From NCBI RefSeq assembly GCF_029023725.1, contig NZ_CP119075.1:3157501-3221500 (forward strand): a stretch of DNA of 64,000 nt, in the 5' to 3' direction. Every line of letters begins with the position of its first letter. Within the stretch, counting starts at the first letter, position 1. The stretch comes from Synoicihabitans lomoniglobus. GTDB lineage: Bacteria > Verrucomicrobiota > Verrucomicrobiia > Opitutales > Opitutaceae. Shown here in pieces: positions 42,684-52,621 of the stretch. The notes beneath the pieces are model-generated. The model did no database searches, was not told the DNA's origin, and saw only the letters and a list, made by a program, of their open reading frames with translations. Both the position numbers and the translations under genes were made by a program.

Positions 42684-44162
42684 TCAGGCCTTGGCGGGCG
42701 GCATGGTCAGCGGGTAATCGCGTCCGGGCATCGGGGCGTAGGATGGTTTCCGCCAGCCCGGGGCGAGTTCATCGAGATTTACCGACTGGCCCGTGGCAAA
42801 GCAGGTATTGGCCGCGGCGCCGACCAATACGGACGCCGCCCCGCCCCGCTCATCGGAGGCGCGCATCAGCGGATCGGTCGGGGCCGAGGGTAAAAACAGT
42901 TCGTCGAGCATGACCCGGTCGCCCCCGCCATGGCCGCCCTTGCCGGTGCGCGGCGTGAGGTCGGTGGCCGCGCCACGCAGGGGAATCAACCGCGTGGTCG
43001 TGCCGCCCTGCGCCACCCCACCCTGCACGCCGCCGTCGCCATTGACGTAAACGGTCTCCACGATCTTGTGCTCGATGCGGCCCTTGGTGCCGTTGAACGC
43101 GATGTGGTAACCTTCCCAGGAATTGAAGGCGTTGAGCGAGTAACTGAGCGTGACCTGGTTGTCGTAGCGCACGATGACGTTCATCGTATCTTCAATGTCG
43201 ATGCGCGGATTAAACACGCATTGATCGCGGAAGTAGCCGTCGTGGTGTTCCTGATCGAGATAGAGCGATTTAAGATTGGCATTGGCCGCCAGATCCATGT
43301 GGAAGGTGCACTTCGACGCCTCCGGGCACGTGTGACAGCGTTCGTGGTGAGACTCGAGACCGAGTCGTTTGGCCATGGCCGGCGTGTAGAATTCGCGCTT
43401 GCCCATGGCGGTCACTTCGACGGGGTTGGCCCCGAGCCACCAGTTGACGAGGTCGAAGTGGTGGGTGGCTTTGTGCACCATGAGTCCCCCGGAGTTTTTC
43501 TTCTCGCCGTGCCACCGGCGGAAATAATCCGCGCCGTGATGGGTGTTGAGCAGCCAGTTGAAATCGACCGACAGCAGGTCGCCGATTTCGCCGGCCATCA
43601 GCATTTCCTTCACCTGGGTGCGGGACGGCGAGTAGCGGTAGTTGAAACACACCCGCACCTTGCGCCCCGTGCGCTCCACCGCTTCCTGAATTCGCTGCAC
43701 CTTCGCGGCGGTCGTCGTCATGGGTTTCTCGGTGATCACGTCGCAGCCCGCCTCCATCGCCCGGATGATATACTCGTCGTGCGTCGCGTCCATCGTGGTC
43801 ACGATGACGAACTGCACGCGGTTTTCGCGGATCATACGTTCAAAATCGGCGGGCGCGTAACCGGTCGGAGCCTTCGCCCCGTAGCCGGCGGATTTGCTGC
43901 GGGCCAACTCGAGACGGCCGGGATTGATGTCGCACAATCCAACCAACGCGGCGTGATCACGGTAATCCTCTTGGATGGCGCGTTGATACATATTGGAGCG
44001 CGAACCCGTGCCCACCAGGGCGTAACGGCGACGGCCGTCCCCGGCCTGCGCAAAGACGTGGGGGGCGAGAGCCAAACCAGCTCCGGCAACGGCGGCGGAC
44101 TTTACAAAGGCACGGCGATTCGGTCGTGATTCACCGCAGGAATTCGAGGCAACAGTAGACAT
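42684..44162 (-). CDS. Gfo/Idh/MocA-family oxidoreductase, Tat-exported
   Basis: NAD(P)-dependent oxidoreductase of 492 residues. The N-terminus RRAFVKSAAVAGAGLALAPHVFA is split by a twin-arginine motif and hydrophobic core, so export by Tat is likely. The Rossmann domain has YALVGTGSRSN and the family motif TEKPMTT with its conserved Lys. The C-terminal domain has KATHHFDLVNWWLG. Members act on sugars or glycosides in the periplasm in this phylum. It lies between TonB receptors, and a decayed copy of its 3' end is at 39303-39437. Confidence 0.92.
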   Translation of the reverse strand: MSTVASNSCGESRPNRRAFVKSAAVAGAGLALAPHVFAQAGDGRRRYALVGTGSRSNMYQRAIQEDYRDHAALVGLCDINPGRLELARSKSAGYGAKAPTGYAPADFERMIRENRVQFVIVTTMDATHDEYIIRAMEAGCDVITEKPMTTTAAKVQRIQEAVERTGRKVRVCFNYRYSPSRTQVKEMLMAGEIGDLLSVDFNWLLNTHHGADYFRRWHGEKKNSGGLMVHKATHHFDLVNWWLGANPVEVTAMGKREFYTPAMAKRLGLESHHERCHTCPEASKCTFHMDLAANANLKSLYLDQEHHDGYFRDQCVFNPRIDIEDTMNVIVRYDNQVTLSYSLNAFNSWEGYHIAFNGTKGRIEHKIVETVYVNGDGGVQGGVAQGGTTTRLIPLRGAATDLTPRTGKGGHGGGDRVMLDELFLPSAPTDPLMRASDERGGAASVLVGAAANTCFATGQSVNLDELAPGWRKPSYAPMPGRDYPLTMPPAKA

Positions 44163-44234
44163 GGGGTATGGGGAGTATGGTGGGGTTGAGGGTAAACCCT
44201 ATCTGTAGGGACCATGCGGTGGAATCGCTAGACG

Positions 44235-44268
44235 AAAAAGCGGCCATTCTCCCCAAGAGAATGGCCGC
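44235..44268 (-). terminator. Rho-independent terminator
   Basis: A perfect 12-bp stem (GCGGCCATTCTC / GAGAATGGCCGC, 44240-44268) with a 5-base loop is followed on the - strand by five T. It lies 31 bases after the stop of the TonB receptor at 44299 and ends that transcript before the oxidoreductase gene. Confidence 0.85.
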
Positions 44269-44298
44269 CGTGCCCCACGGTTAGACCGATGGTTCGGA

Positions 44299-47004
44299 CT
44301 AAAAGCTGAAGGTATTGGTCAGGAAAAACTCCCGCGGACGACGGTAGTTGACCGTGCCCCCCTCCTGATCACCCAACGCGCCCACGGTTTCCGTCATGTC
44401 GTTCTGAAACAGGTTGGATATGTTGAGCTGCACTTTGTAGCGAACGCGGTCATCGAAGAGCTTGGTCGCATAGCCCAACTTGAGCGTGCCGCTGGTGTAT
44501 TCGTTTCCATAGTAGATGATCGGCGGTGCATCAACCGTGGCGCCGGCACTGTAGTCGATGAGGGGGGCGTCGCGATACTGCATCCCCGCGCCCACGGAGA
44601 ACCCATTGAGCAGACCTTCGGTGAAGCTGTAATTGGCAAACAAATTGGCCCGATACTCGCGTTGGCGCAGCGGCGAAATACCGTCGCGCCACCAGAAGGT
44701 ATTGGCGGAATAGATACGATCGAGACGGGTGCGAATATTGTTCAGTTCACTGTCGCCGAGCGCATTGCCCTCGAAGTCGAGACCCGAGTTGTAGGCCTGT
44801 TCGTAACGCGGCAGATTCTCATCCATCCAATCCCGGAAGAACTTGCCGTGATTGCTGATCTTCACCGTGCCACGGGAGACGTTGAACGAGACGCGCAGGT
44901 TCTTGGTGGGATTGGAGGTCAAATCCAGTTCCCAGCCATGGCCGGAGGAATCCTGACGGTCCTGGAATCCGCCTTGATTGCGGCCGGGTTCCAACGTGTT
45001 CCAGATGCTGCGAACCCCGCCAACAAACCAGCCGTGCATGTAGTGCAAGCCGCCGGCATCCGCGGTTTCGTAGTAGGCGATGGAGCCGTTTAACTTGTTC
45101 TCGAACAGGCGAAATTTCAGTCCTCCGTCCCAACTCTCGCCCGCCCGGGGGCCGAGGGGATCGTAGTTCACGTCCCGGCCGCCTTGCGTGTTGAAATTCT
45201 CCGAACTGTTGTAGAACCCAAACAGGCTCTGAGTCAGTCCGGCGACGATGCCATAGGAGGACGTGCGTTCGTCGGCCAGTTCCGCGAAATCGGACCAACC
45301 GGTGGAATTCAGGGTCTCCTCGTAGGCACCGACGCGCTCGGATTGCAGCGAGTTCTGATCGAGCGTGTCATTGCGCAAACCAAGAGTGATGTTGATCCGG
45401 TCGTCCCAGAATTTGGATACACTGGAAAGCTGCCAGTAGTTTTGTTCGGTCTGGTTGCCGTTCAGTGATTCGTCGCGAAAGTCGAACACGAGCGGATTGT
45501 TGGTCGGCAGCGGTGGGATTCCCGTGTTGGCACGACCGTCCCCGTAAGCGAGATACTTGCGGCGAATGACGGAGGTGTTCGATATCAACTCCCGTTCATT
45601 TTCGCTCAACCCCTGGTATTCGGAGTCGCGGCGGGATACCACCGCGGCCACCCGGTGACTGCCGAAGACATCTCCAAAATCCATCGCATACGAAGCGGAA
45701 GCCCGAAAGTCTTCCACCGTGCGTTCGCTGGACGACTCCGTGATCGTGCCTTCGACGTAGTAATAGCCGAGATTCGGATTCGCCGAACCGTCGGGCAATT
45801 GCGCGTTGGCATCGAGGTAGAGATTTTCGTTACGCGAGCGCCGGTAGTTGCGATCTTCACTTTGACGATTGAAGGCCAATTCGAAGAAAAGGTTCTCTCC
45901 CACCCGCTGTTCCAAAAAGACCGATACATTGTCGGCATCGATGTTGTTATAATCATCGGGACCAAACATATTGAGGGCCTTCGGCCGGATATCGACCGGC
46001 GTGCTGCCGCCGCCACCGCCAGACTGGTGCGACCCCGCCCAATTCATGAAGGTGCCCGTGCCGGCATCAAACGTCCATCGGTCGACGGAGGTGCTGACTT
46101 GAAAAATCCCCGTCGCCTCCGCCGGGGTCGCCGCGCCATACGTCTGCACCGGGACGCCGTTCCAGTTGCTGTATTTGTCCAACTGCGGAAAAGTCCGACC
46201 GATCACGCGATCGTAGGACATCTGCTCTCCATCGAGGCGCAACGTGGTCGAACTGGTGAGTTTGAACGTGGCGGCGAGGTGCACGCCTTTGCGGGTGCGA
46301 CCGGCATTGTTGATCCAGTCGCCGCGATCATCCCACACGGCATTGACGCGCACCGCAGCCCGTTCGTTGAGCGTTTGGGCCACATCGATCGTGGCGCGAT
46401 AGGCGTCGTTGCTGCCGACCATCAGGCTGATCGACTGGATGTCGGTGCCGATGCGGGCGCGCTTGGTGCCCACATTGACGATACCGCCGACACCGCCGGT
46501 GCCAAACAGGATGTTGTTGGGGCCCCGGGCGAGATCGAGGCGGTCGACGTTGTAGCTGTCCGAGGCGACACTCCAACGGAAGTAGTTGCGGGCTTGGGAG
46601 CCGGCCAGACCGCGAATGAACACGGCGTTGTCACTCGAGACATTGGCCTCGAAATTCGCCGATTCGGACTCCTGCAGCAACGGCGTGGTGTTCACCCCCC
46701 AGTCGAGTGCCTGCATGACGTCGGTGGCATTGATGTCGTCGAGAAACTCGCGCGTCATCACCGAGATCGGCGCCGGACTGGTGAGCAAGGGTTGATTGAG
46801 GCGGCTGCCGGCCAACGTATTGGCGGCGGTGTATCCGGAATCATCGGACGCATCGACGGTGAAGGGGGACAGCTCGATGACTTCAGAATTATCAATCGAG
46901 GACGTCGTGGTGGTTTGGGCCACCGCGGGAAGGGCAATCGCCGTCATCACGGCGGGAACAAGCATCCGCCAATAGCGGCGACTCAGGCACAGAATTGAGT
47001 TCAT
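44299..47004 (-). CDS. TonB-dependent receptor
   Basis: Complete receptor of 901 residues. Signal peptide to VAQT, then VIELSPFTVDASDDSGYTA and TLAGSRL. The plug contains MTREFLDDINATD and RGPNNILFGTGG, and the barrel ends in TNTFSF with a C-terminal Phe. It is preceded by a LacI gene broken by a stop codon (47165-48190) and by the inverted repeat at 47104-47119, and is followed by a strong terminator. The substrate is probably a carbohydrate. Confidence 0.95.
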   Translation of the reverse strand: MNSILCLSRRYWRMLVPAVMTAIALPAVAQTTTTSSIDNSEVIELSPFTVDASDDSGYTAANTLAGSRLNQPLLTSPAPISVMTREFLDDINATDVMQALDWGVNTTPLLQESESANFEANVSSDNAVFIRGLAGSQARNYFRWSVASDSYNVDRLDLARGPNNILFGTGGVGGIVNVGTKRARIGTDIQSISLMVGSNDAYRATIDVAQTLNERAAVRVNAVWDDRGDWINNAGRTRKGVHLAATFKLTSSTTLRLDGEQMSYDRVIGRTFPQLDKYSNWNGVPVQTYGAATPAEATGIFQVSTSVDRWTFDAGTGTFMNWAGSHQSGGGGGSTPVDIRPKALNMFGPDDYNNIDADNVSVFLEQRVGENLFFELAFNRQSEDRNYRRSRNENLYLDANAQLPDGSANPNLGYYYVEGTITESSSERTVEDFRASASYAMDFGDVFGSHRVAAVVSRRDSEYQGLSENERELISNTSVIRRKYLAYGDGRANTGIPPLPTNNPLVFDFRDESLNGNQTEQNYWQLSSVSKFWDDRINITLGLRNDTLDQNSLQSERVGAYEETLNSTGWSDFAELADERTSSYGIVAGLTQSLFGFYNSSENFNTQGGRDVNYDPLGPRAGESWDGGLKFRLFENKLNGSIAYYETADAGGLHYMHGWFVGGVRSIWNTLEPGRNQGGFQDRQDSSGHGWELDLTSNPTKNLRVSFNVSRGTVKISNHGKFFRDWMDENLPRYEQAYNSGLDFEGNALGDSELNNIRTRLDRIYSANTFWWRDGISPLRQREYRANLFANYSFTEGLLNGFSVGAGMQYRDAPLIDYSAGATVDAPPIIYYGNEYTSGTLKLGYATKLFDDRVRYKVQLNISNLFQNDMTETVGALGDQEGGTVNYRRPREFFLTNTFSF

Positions 47005-47103
47005 TGATGGGGTGTGGGTTAGGGGGTAGCAGAGTCGCGGAACACATTGATCCGGGACGGCTTTTTGCTACGAACCAACCCCGGCACCGCCAATGACCGA
47101 CCA

Positions 47104-47119
47104 CCTAATCCTGTTTAGG
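47104..47119. promoter_or_regulatory. Inverted repeat upstream of a TonB receptor
   Basis: CCTAA-TCCTGT-TTAGG has 5-bp arms and a 6-bp centre, 100 bp upstream of the receptor start at 47004. Centre and spacing resemble the palindrome at 42548, although the outer arm bases differ. Confidence 0.45.
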
Positions 47120-47164
47120 GACGGGGGTTAATTGTCCCCGGTTCCGCGCCTTGGCGTCGCGCGG

Positions 47165-48190
47165 TCAGCTCCGCTCCGGCAACGTCTCCCCTTCATGCCA
47201 CACGGGTTCGAGCAACAGTTTGCGCTGCAGCGCGGGCACCCCCCATTCGTTCTCATGGATCGCCGCCACCAAGGCGTCGACCCCCGTGGAGCCGATGTCA
47301 TTCACATGGCGCACGACCCCGGAAGCATTGACCGATTGATCGGCCAGGACCGCCAGCGATGCGAACGCGATATCCTCGGGCACTCGGCGACCCGATTGCT
47401 GGATCCAGTCCATCACGCGGGAGACAAATCCGATCACGACATCGGGGTTGTGGCGGTCCAGCCAGCGGAGAAATCCATCCCGATCCATGATGTCGGTCGT
47501 GAGCAAGGGAATCCGCTTTCGCGCGGGTATAAACTCCCGTTAAAAATCGATCGAGGCGCCGTAGCGGGTGGAGTCGTCCACCGCCCGCGGCGTGTGGGAA
47601 AGTATCGCGCCGCCGATGCGTTGATAACCGCGACGGTTCGTTTCGTGCCACGCCATGCGAGTGGCCGCAAACATGTCGGGTGCGACAATGTGAAAAGGCG
47701 TCGCCACCCAACCCAGATCAAGGCAAATCACGGTGAAGTTCGACAAGGGAAGATCCAGAATGCCCGGACCGTCGGTGTGGGCGAACTGCGGCACGAGCAG
47801 GCCGCGAATACCCCGGTTATGCAACACGCGGCTCAACGCCTTCATCGAAGGATAGTCGCCGATGTCGAACTCGTGCAACACGTAGCCCCGCGCCTCCGCC
47901 CGGGCCCGGGCCGCCGGCATGAAGCGACGGTGCATGAATGCGTTGTCCATCCGACTGTCGACGAGGTAGGCGAACGCCGCCCCGCTCCCCGTTTCGTGAC
48001 CGGCCCAGCGTTGCCGCGCCAGCGTGGCCAGCGCGGGGTCGGGACGGTAACCCATCTCCAGCCCCATCGCCCGCACGCGTTGGCGGGTGGCCAGCGCGAT
48101 GCCGGGATTGTCGCGCAGAGCCAGCGAAACCGTCGACTTGTGCATGCCGAGTCGGTCGGCGATGTCTTGCTGGGTAACACGGCGGTTCAT
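47165..48190 (-). pseudogene. LacI-family regulator with in-frame stop
   Basis: A 341-codon LacI gene close in sequence to the intact copy at 51593-52621. The helix-turn-helix (VTQQDIADRLGMHKSTVSLA) is intact. At 47542-47540 a TAA interrupts the frame where the paralogue has a glutamine (ASIDF-stop-REF against ASAASQHEF). Downstream codons stay in frame and match the paralogue to the end (LTTD, RRVPEDIAFASL, LQRKLLLEPVWHEG). A single CAA-to-TAA change explains it. The shortened product keeps DNA binding but loses about a third of the effector domain. Confidence 0.87.
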
Positions 48191-48254
48191 GGAAAGCAGC
48201 TGAAGGATGGGACTTTATCCGACATAAGGCGTAGGTCGATACACGTCTGGCAGC

Positions 48255-48292
48255 GAAAACAACAAAGCAGACCACCCTCACGGATGATCTGC
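48255..48292 (-). terminator. Probable rho-independent terminator
   Basis: On the - strand GCAGATCATCC pairs with GGTGGTCTGC around a 5-base loop (stem 48267-48292, one bulge), followed by a T-rich tract (TTTGTTGTTTT). It lies 37 bases after the stop of the TonB receptor at 48329. Confidence 0.6.
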
Positions 48293-48328
48293 TGCGCGCC
48301 GACCGAATCGGTCGAAACCTTTGCCGTT

Positions 48329-51300
48329 TTAGAACGAAAACTTTGCGCTGATGGAGTAGCTGCGCGGTGTCAGGTAGTAGTAGAACGGCTCCAACTCGGT
48401 GGTGAGTTCGTTGTAACGGGAGGCCAGAATCTGCTCGTCATCGTTGTCCAACAGGTTGTCGACGTTGAGCTGCAAACGCACCGGAATGTCGCGGAACGTG
48501 AACTCATAGGAGGCCAAAAGGTTGAACACCATGTAGGCACCACCCTTGAAGATCTCGGCCTGCGGGTTCGTCAACGTGGCCGGGTTGACGCCCATGATTT
48601 GGTCGCCGCGATAATTGGCGCCGCCGCCGATCGTCAAACCGTCCAGGAGACCTTCGTCGAAGGAGTAAGCGGTGAACAGATTGGCGTTGATCGGACGCAC
48701 ATTGGTCTCGGGCACGCCTTCGCCGGCGCGGACGAATGCGAGCAAGCGATCCAATCCATCCTGCAGGTCGCCGACGGTGTTGTTACCGAGGAAACCGGGA
48801 GAGCGGCCGGTGTCGTAGCTCAAACCACGCGCCGCCGTCCACTCCGCCCGATGCTTCTCCAGGTAGAGGCCCAGACGGCCGCCCAGGCTCGATACCGTGT
48901 TGTCGGATTTACTGACGTTGAGCGAGACGCGCCAGTTGTCGGTGGGGTTGGCGGTCAGCTCGAATTCAAATCCCTGGGACGCCTGACCACGGGTGTCGCT
49001 GCCACCGACGCGATGTCCGCTGGGATTGTCCGTATCGGCCGTGATGGTGTTTGGACCGCCGTTGGCGATCGTCGTCCAAATGGCATTGATGTAACTGGTC
49101 ACGTTGCCATCGAAACCGGTGGCCGCGTTGCTTTGTTCGACGTCGAAATAACCGAGGGAGGCGTAGATCTTGCCTTCCAGCAGATTGAACTTCAGGCCGT
49201 AATCGAAGCCGACACCCTTGAGGGCACCGATTTCCAATTGGGAACGGAGGTCGGCGTCTTCGAAGTATTGCGCACCGCCCTGCGTCTGGAAGTTGGTGGA
49301 CTTGTTGGCGTAGACACTGAGCCAGTCCACCATCGGCAGATGGTAAACGGCACCGATGGAGTAAGTGTCACCCTCTTCGTCCTGCGGGGTGCCGGCCGGA
49401 CCGAAATCCATGGCCTCACCATTGTCGTCCGACAGACGATTGCTGGAGTTGACGATGCTGACCTTGTCCCGGCGACCGCCGATGGTGGTCACCAGGCTGT
49501 TTTCGAAGAACCGGCTTTGGAAGGCGACCGCCAGGGAATCGATGGTCGTTTCCGACCAGCTCATGTTGCTGCGATACCAACCGTGCTCAAACGAACCGAG
49601 CTCCGGCGCGCCCCACAGCACACTATTGGGCAGCGGATTCTTGTAGGGATCGTGGATGCCTCGCTGAGCGAGATTGGGCGCGAAGTAGTCGATGTGGGCG
49701 TCGCGGCCGCCGAAGTTGTTGCCACTGTTGTAGTTTCTGTCCGGACGATTGAGGGAAACATTGGTTTCATTGAAGTTCTGGTTTTCCCCGTAAGTCGTGG
49801 AGGACTGGCCGAACGCCATGATCATGTGATCACCCGCGGCTCCCAGGTCGAGATGGTAACTGGCGCTCAAACGCAGGTCGTCCTGCTTCTCCTCGCGGAG
49901 CGCGTAATTGGCGTTGTAGGAAAAAATCGGCGTGCCGACCAAGGGATTCACGACCGTCTGACCGAAGTTAAGTTGGCCATTGCCTTGCCCGGTATCGGGG
50001 CCGCCCTCGGTGGCGTTGTAGCTGCCATCGGTGGTGAAGGTCGGCAACTCGCTGGTCACATCGAGCTTGTAGGACAAGCCGCTGAAACCGCCGATCGTGT
50101 TGCGCCGCCGATACACCTCGGTGGTTGAAGCGGCGAAGTTGAGGTTGAGGTTTTCCCCCACCTTCTGGTCGATGGAAACACTCGCCGTGCCGTAATCCGT
50201 ATCCTCGGTCGCACCCGGTCCCATGGGGTTGGCGGTGCGCGGCGCGAGACTTTCGTCCACAAACGCGGGCGTGTTGTAGCCGGGCAGATTGTTGTGAAAG
50301 GAAACGCGGTAATAACGACGACCTTCGTTGCGTTGACCCACTTGGATCCACTTGCCCGCCAGCGGTCCGGTTTCCATGAAGACCGTCGGGTTGCCGAGAT
50401 GGGCGGTGCGACGTTCGAAGGTGAAACCGGCGGGGATGGAGGGACTCAGACCGTTGTTGGGATTGCTCGCTCCACCACTGCGGGTCTGGGCATAGTTGGA
50501 ATCATCGGGCAACCAGGGGGACTCCGCCGTGCCGAAGGGAATGTAGTAGCTGCCTTGTCCTTCCCAGGTCGAAATCTGGTCCACCAGATTCCAGGATCGC
50601 ACGCGGTTTTGCAGCATGCTGCCGAACTCGGTCTTCACCTTGATCTTGGTGTTCTCGAATGGCTGGTAAGTCAGCGCAAATGCTCCGCGGTTGCCATCGT
50701 TCTGGGCGAAATCCTTCCAGCCGCCCATCTTCTGGTAAACGCCGTTCACCCGCAGCGCGAGTTTGTCATCCAGCAGGGACCGGTTGATGTCGATCGTCGC
50801 CCGGCGTTCGTTCCAGCTGCCATACTTCATCATCACATCGGTGAAGTCCCGGTTGGGAATGGCCGACTTGAACGTGGTATTAACGAGACCACCGGGACCG
50901 CCCACGCCGAACACGAGGGAATTGGGACCGCGGGCCACTTCCACCCGCTCCACATTGAAGGTATCGGAAGCGAGCCGCGTGGGAAAGTAGTCGCGGGTGA
51001 CCGTCGCCCGACGATAGCCGCGTATTTGAATATTGAATTCATTATCGCGAATGCCGTTACCGGTGGTGGCGCCCACGTCGGCGCTGCCGCCCCCGATGTC
51101 ATTGCCGGAATTCACGCCATACTCGATGGCATCGTTGATGTCGTTGGCGCCGATGTCGTTGAGGAATTCGGTCGTCATCACGGAGATGGCGGCGGGGGTG
51201 TCCAACAGGGAGGTCGCAAGACGACTGCCGGCCAGGGTTCCCGTGGCGATGTAGCCCTTGTCTTCCTGGGCGTTCACTTCGAAAGGGGTGAGTTCGACGA

Positions 51301-51418
51301 CGTCTTCACGGTCGCTCGGTAGGGAGGAACTGCTGGTCTGCGCCAGCAGTGAACCGGGTAGGCACAAAGCAAATACAACGCTTCGGGCACCCGGCTTTTT
51401 GAGCCAATAGGTGTTCAT
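48329..51418 (-). CDS. TonB-dependent receptor
   Basis: Complete receptor of 1029 residues and the largest of the four. Signal peptide ending near GSLLAQT, then VVELTPFEVNAQEDKGYIA and TLAGSRL. The plug has MTTEFLNDIGAND and RGPNSLVFGVGGPGG, and the barrel ends in ISAKFSF with a C-terminal Phe. A LacI regulator is encoded 174 bp upstream on the same strand, and a 16-bp palindrome lies in the gap. Confidence 0.95.
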   Translation of the reverse strand: MNTYWLKKPGARSVVFALCLPGSLLAQTSSSSLPSDREDVVELTPFEVNAQEDKGYIATGTLAGSRLATSLLDTPAAISVMTTEFLNDIGANDINDAIEYGVNSGNDIGGGSADVGATTGNGIRDNEFNIQIRGYRRATVTRDYFPTRLASDTFNVERVEVARGPNSLVFGVGGPGGLVNTTFKSAIPNRDFTDVMMKYGSWNERRATIDINRSLLDDKLALRVNGVYQKMGGWKDFAQNDGNRGAFALTYQPFENTKIKVKTEFGSMLQNRVRSWNLVDQISTWEGQGSYYIPFGTAESPWLPDDSNYAQTRSGGASNPNNGLSPSIPAGFTFERRTAHLGNPTVFMETGPLAGKWIQVGQRNEGRRYYRVSFHNNLPGYNTPAFVDESLAPRTANPMGPGATEDTDYGTASVSIDQKVGENLNLNFAASTTEVYRRRNTIGGFSGLSYKLDVTSELPTFTTDGSYNATEGGPDTGQGNGQLNFGQTVVNPLVGTPIFSYNANYALREEKQDDLRLSASYHLDLGAAGDHMIMAFGQSSTTYGENQNFNETNVSLNRPDRNYNSGNNFGGRDAHIDYFAPNLAQRGIHDPYKNPLPNSVLWGAPELGSFEHGWYRSNMSWSETTIDSLAVAFQSRFFENSLVTTIGGRRDKVSIVNSSNRLSDDNGEAMDFGPAGTPQDEEGDTYSIGAVYHLPMVDWLSVYANKSTNFQTQGGAQYFEDADLRSQLEIGALKGVGFDYGLKFNLLEGKIYASLGYFDVEQSNAATGFDGNVTSYINAIWTTIANGGPNTITADTDNPSGHRVGGSDTRGQASQGFEFELTANPTDNWRVSLNVSKSDNTVSSLGGRLGLYLEKHRAEWTAARGLSYDTGRSPGFLGNNTVGDLQDGLDRLLAFVRAGEGVPETNVRPINANLFTAYSFDEGLLDGLTIGGGANYRGDQIMGVNPATLTNPQAEIFKGGAYMVFNLLASYEFTFRDIPVRLQLNVDNLLDNDDEQILASRYNELTTELEPFYYYLTPRSYSISAKFSF

Positions 51419-51531
51419 TTTACTTGGGGTGTTATGTAGGGTGATGGGGTCAGGCCCGTCTAATGCAGGGCAAGGGCTTAACCTTGACCAATGTGGTGGT
51501 GAAAAATTCCCACCTGCTCAATTGGTTCACC

Positions 51532-51547
51532 TTTCATCCAGATGAAA
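51532..51547. promoter_or_regulatory. Palindromic operator upstream of a TonB receptor
   Basis: TTTCA-TCCAGA-TGAAA, extendable to TTTCATC-CA-GATGAAA, is a perfect 16-bp palindrome 114 bp upstream of the receptor start at 51418 and just downstream of the LacI stop at 51593. The half-site TGAAAA is shared with 42548 and 37969. Confidence 0.55.
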
Positions 51548-51592
51548 AACTGACGACTACGGCCAAGGTCACCGCGGTGGGCCCGCGCCGCG

Positions 51593-52621
51593 CTACACCT
51601 GCTTTGAAGGCAACGACGTGCCCTCATACCAAATCGGTTCGAGCGACAATTTTCGCTGCAAGGTCGGGATGCCCCATTCATGCTCATGCATGGCCGCAAT
51701 CAGCGCATCCACCCCGGTGATTCCGATGTTGTCCACCTGCCGCAGCACCCCGGAAACTTCCGGCGTTTGATCGGGAAACACCGAGAGCGACGCCACTGCG
51801 ACATCCTCGGGCACGCGTCGCCCGGTTTCTAGAATCCAGTCATACACCCGCGAAATGAACGCGATCACGACTTCGGGTTCATGGCGCTCGAACCATTTCA
51901 TAAAACCCGCGCGATCCGCGTGATCGGTGGTGAGCAAAGGTATCCGATCCTTCTTGGGAATAAACTCATGTTGCGAGGCGGCCGAGGCCCCGTAACGCGC
52001 GGCGTCGTCCACCGCCTGCGGGGTGTGCGAAAGAATGGCGCCCCCGATCCGTTTGTAGCCCCGGTTCACCACTTCGCGCCAAACCCGCCGGGTGTTTTCA
52101 AACATGTCCGGCGCCACGATGTGAAACGGCACGGACACCCATCCCAGATCGAGACAAACCACGGTGAAATTCGCCGCCGGCATTTCAAACAGACTGGGGC
52201 CGTTGGTATGCGCGAACTGCGGCACCAGCAGACCGCGGATGCCGCGATGATTGAGCACGCGACTGGCCGCCTTCATCGACGAATACTCCGCCAGATCAAA
52301 TTCGTGCAGGAGATAGCCGCGCCCTTCCGCCCGCGCCCGCGCCGGGTCCAGGAACCGTCGATGTTGGTCGGCGTTGGCCATGCGGCTGTCGATCAAGTAA
52401 GCCAGCGCCGCTCCGCTGCCCGTTTCGTGTCCCGCCCAACGCTGCCGCGCCAGATTGGAGAGTGCGGGATCGGGACGGTAACCCAGTTTGTCGGCCATGC
52501 CCTGCACCCGCTCAAGCGTGGCCTTGGCGATCCCGGGGTTGTTGCGCAGCGCCAATGACACGGTGGACTTATCCAGCCCTAGTTCTTTCGCAATGTCCTG
52601 CTGGGTAACGCGGCGCTTCAC
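51593..52621 (-). CDS. LacI-family transcriptional regulator
   Basis: Regulator of 342 residues. GTG 52621 is preferred to an upstream TTG at 52675 because the protein then begins KRRVTQQD, aligned with MNRRVTQQD of the paralogue at 48190. The helix-turn-helix is VTQQDIAKELGLDKSTVSLA with LGYRPDPAL. The effector domain has GVDALIAAMHEHEWG and ends near LEPIWYEG. It likely controls the adjacent TonB receptor and, by similarity of operators, perhaps the other receptors now that its paralogue is broken. The 292-bp gap to the divergent gene at 52914 shows no other gene. Confidence 0.92.
   Translation of the reverse strand: MKRRVTQQDIAKELGLDKSTVSLALRNNPGIAKATLERVQGMADKLGYRPDPALSNLARQRWAGHETGSGAALAYLIDSRMANADQHRRFLDPARARAEGRGYLLHEFDLAEYSSMKAASRVLNHRGIRGLLVPQFAHTNGPSLFEMPAANFTVVCLDLGWVSVPFHIVAPDMFENTRRVWREVVNRGYKRIGGAILSHTPQAVDDAARYGASAASQHEFIPKKDRIPLLTTDHADRAGFMKWFERHEPEVVIAFISRVYDWILETGRRVPEDVAVASLSVFPDQTPEVSGVLRQVDNIGITGVDALIAAMHEHEWGIPTLQRKLSLEPIWYEGTSLPSKQV

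Noticed and set aside
47132-50128. 998-codon open frame on the + strand
   Set aside because: It is opposite a LacI gene and a TonB receptor and crosses their boundary; no start signal or domain supports it.
51446-51454. GGGGTCAGG copy upstream of a TonB receptor
   Set aside because: It resembles the RAYT terminal motif, but no palindrome or matching second end is nearby, so I do not call an element.
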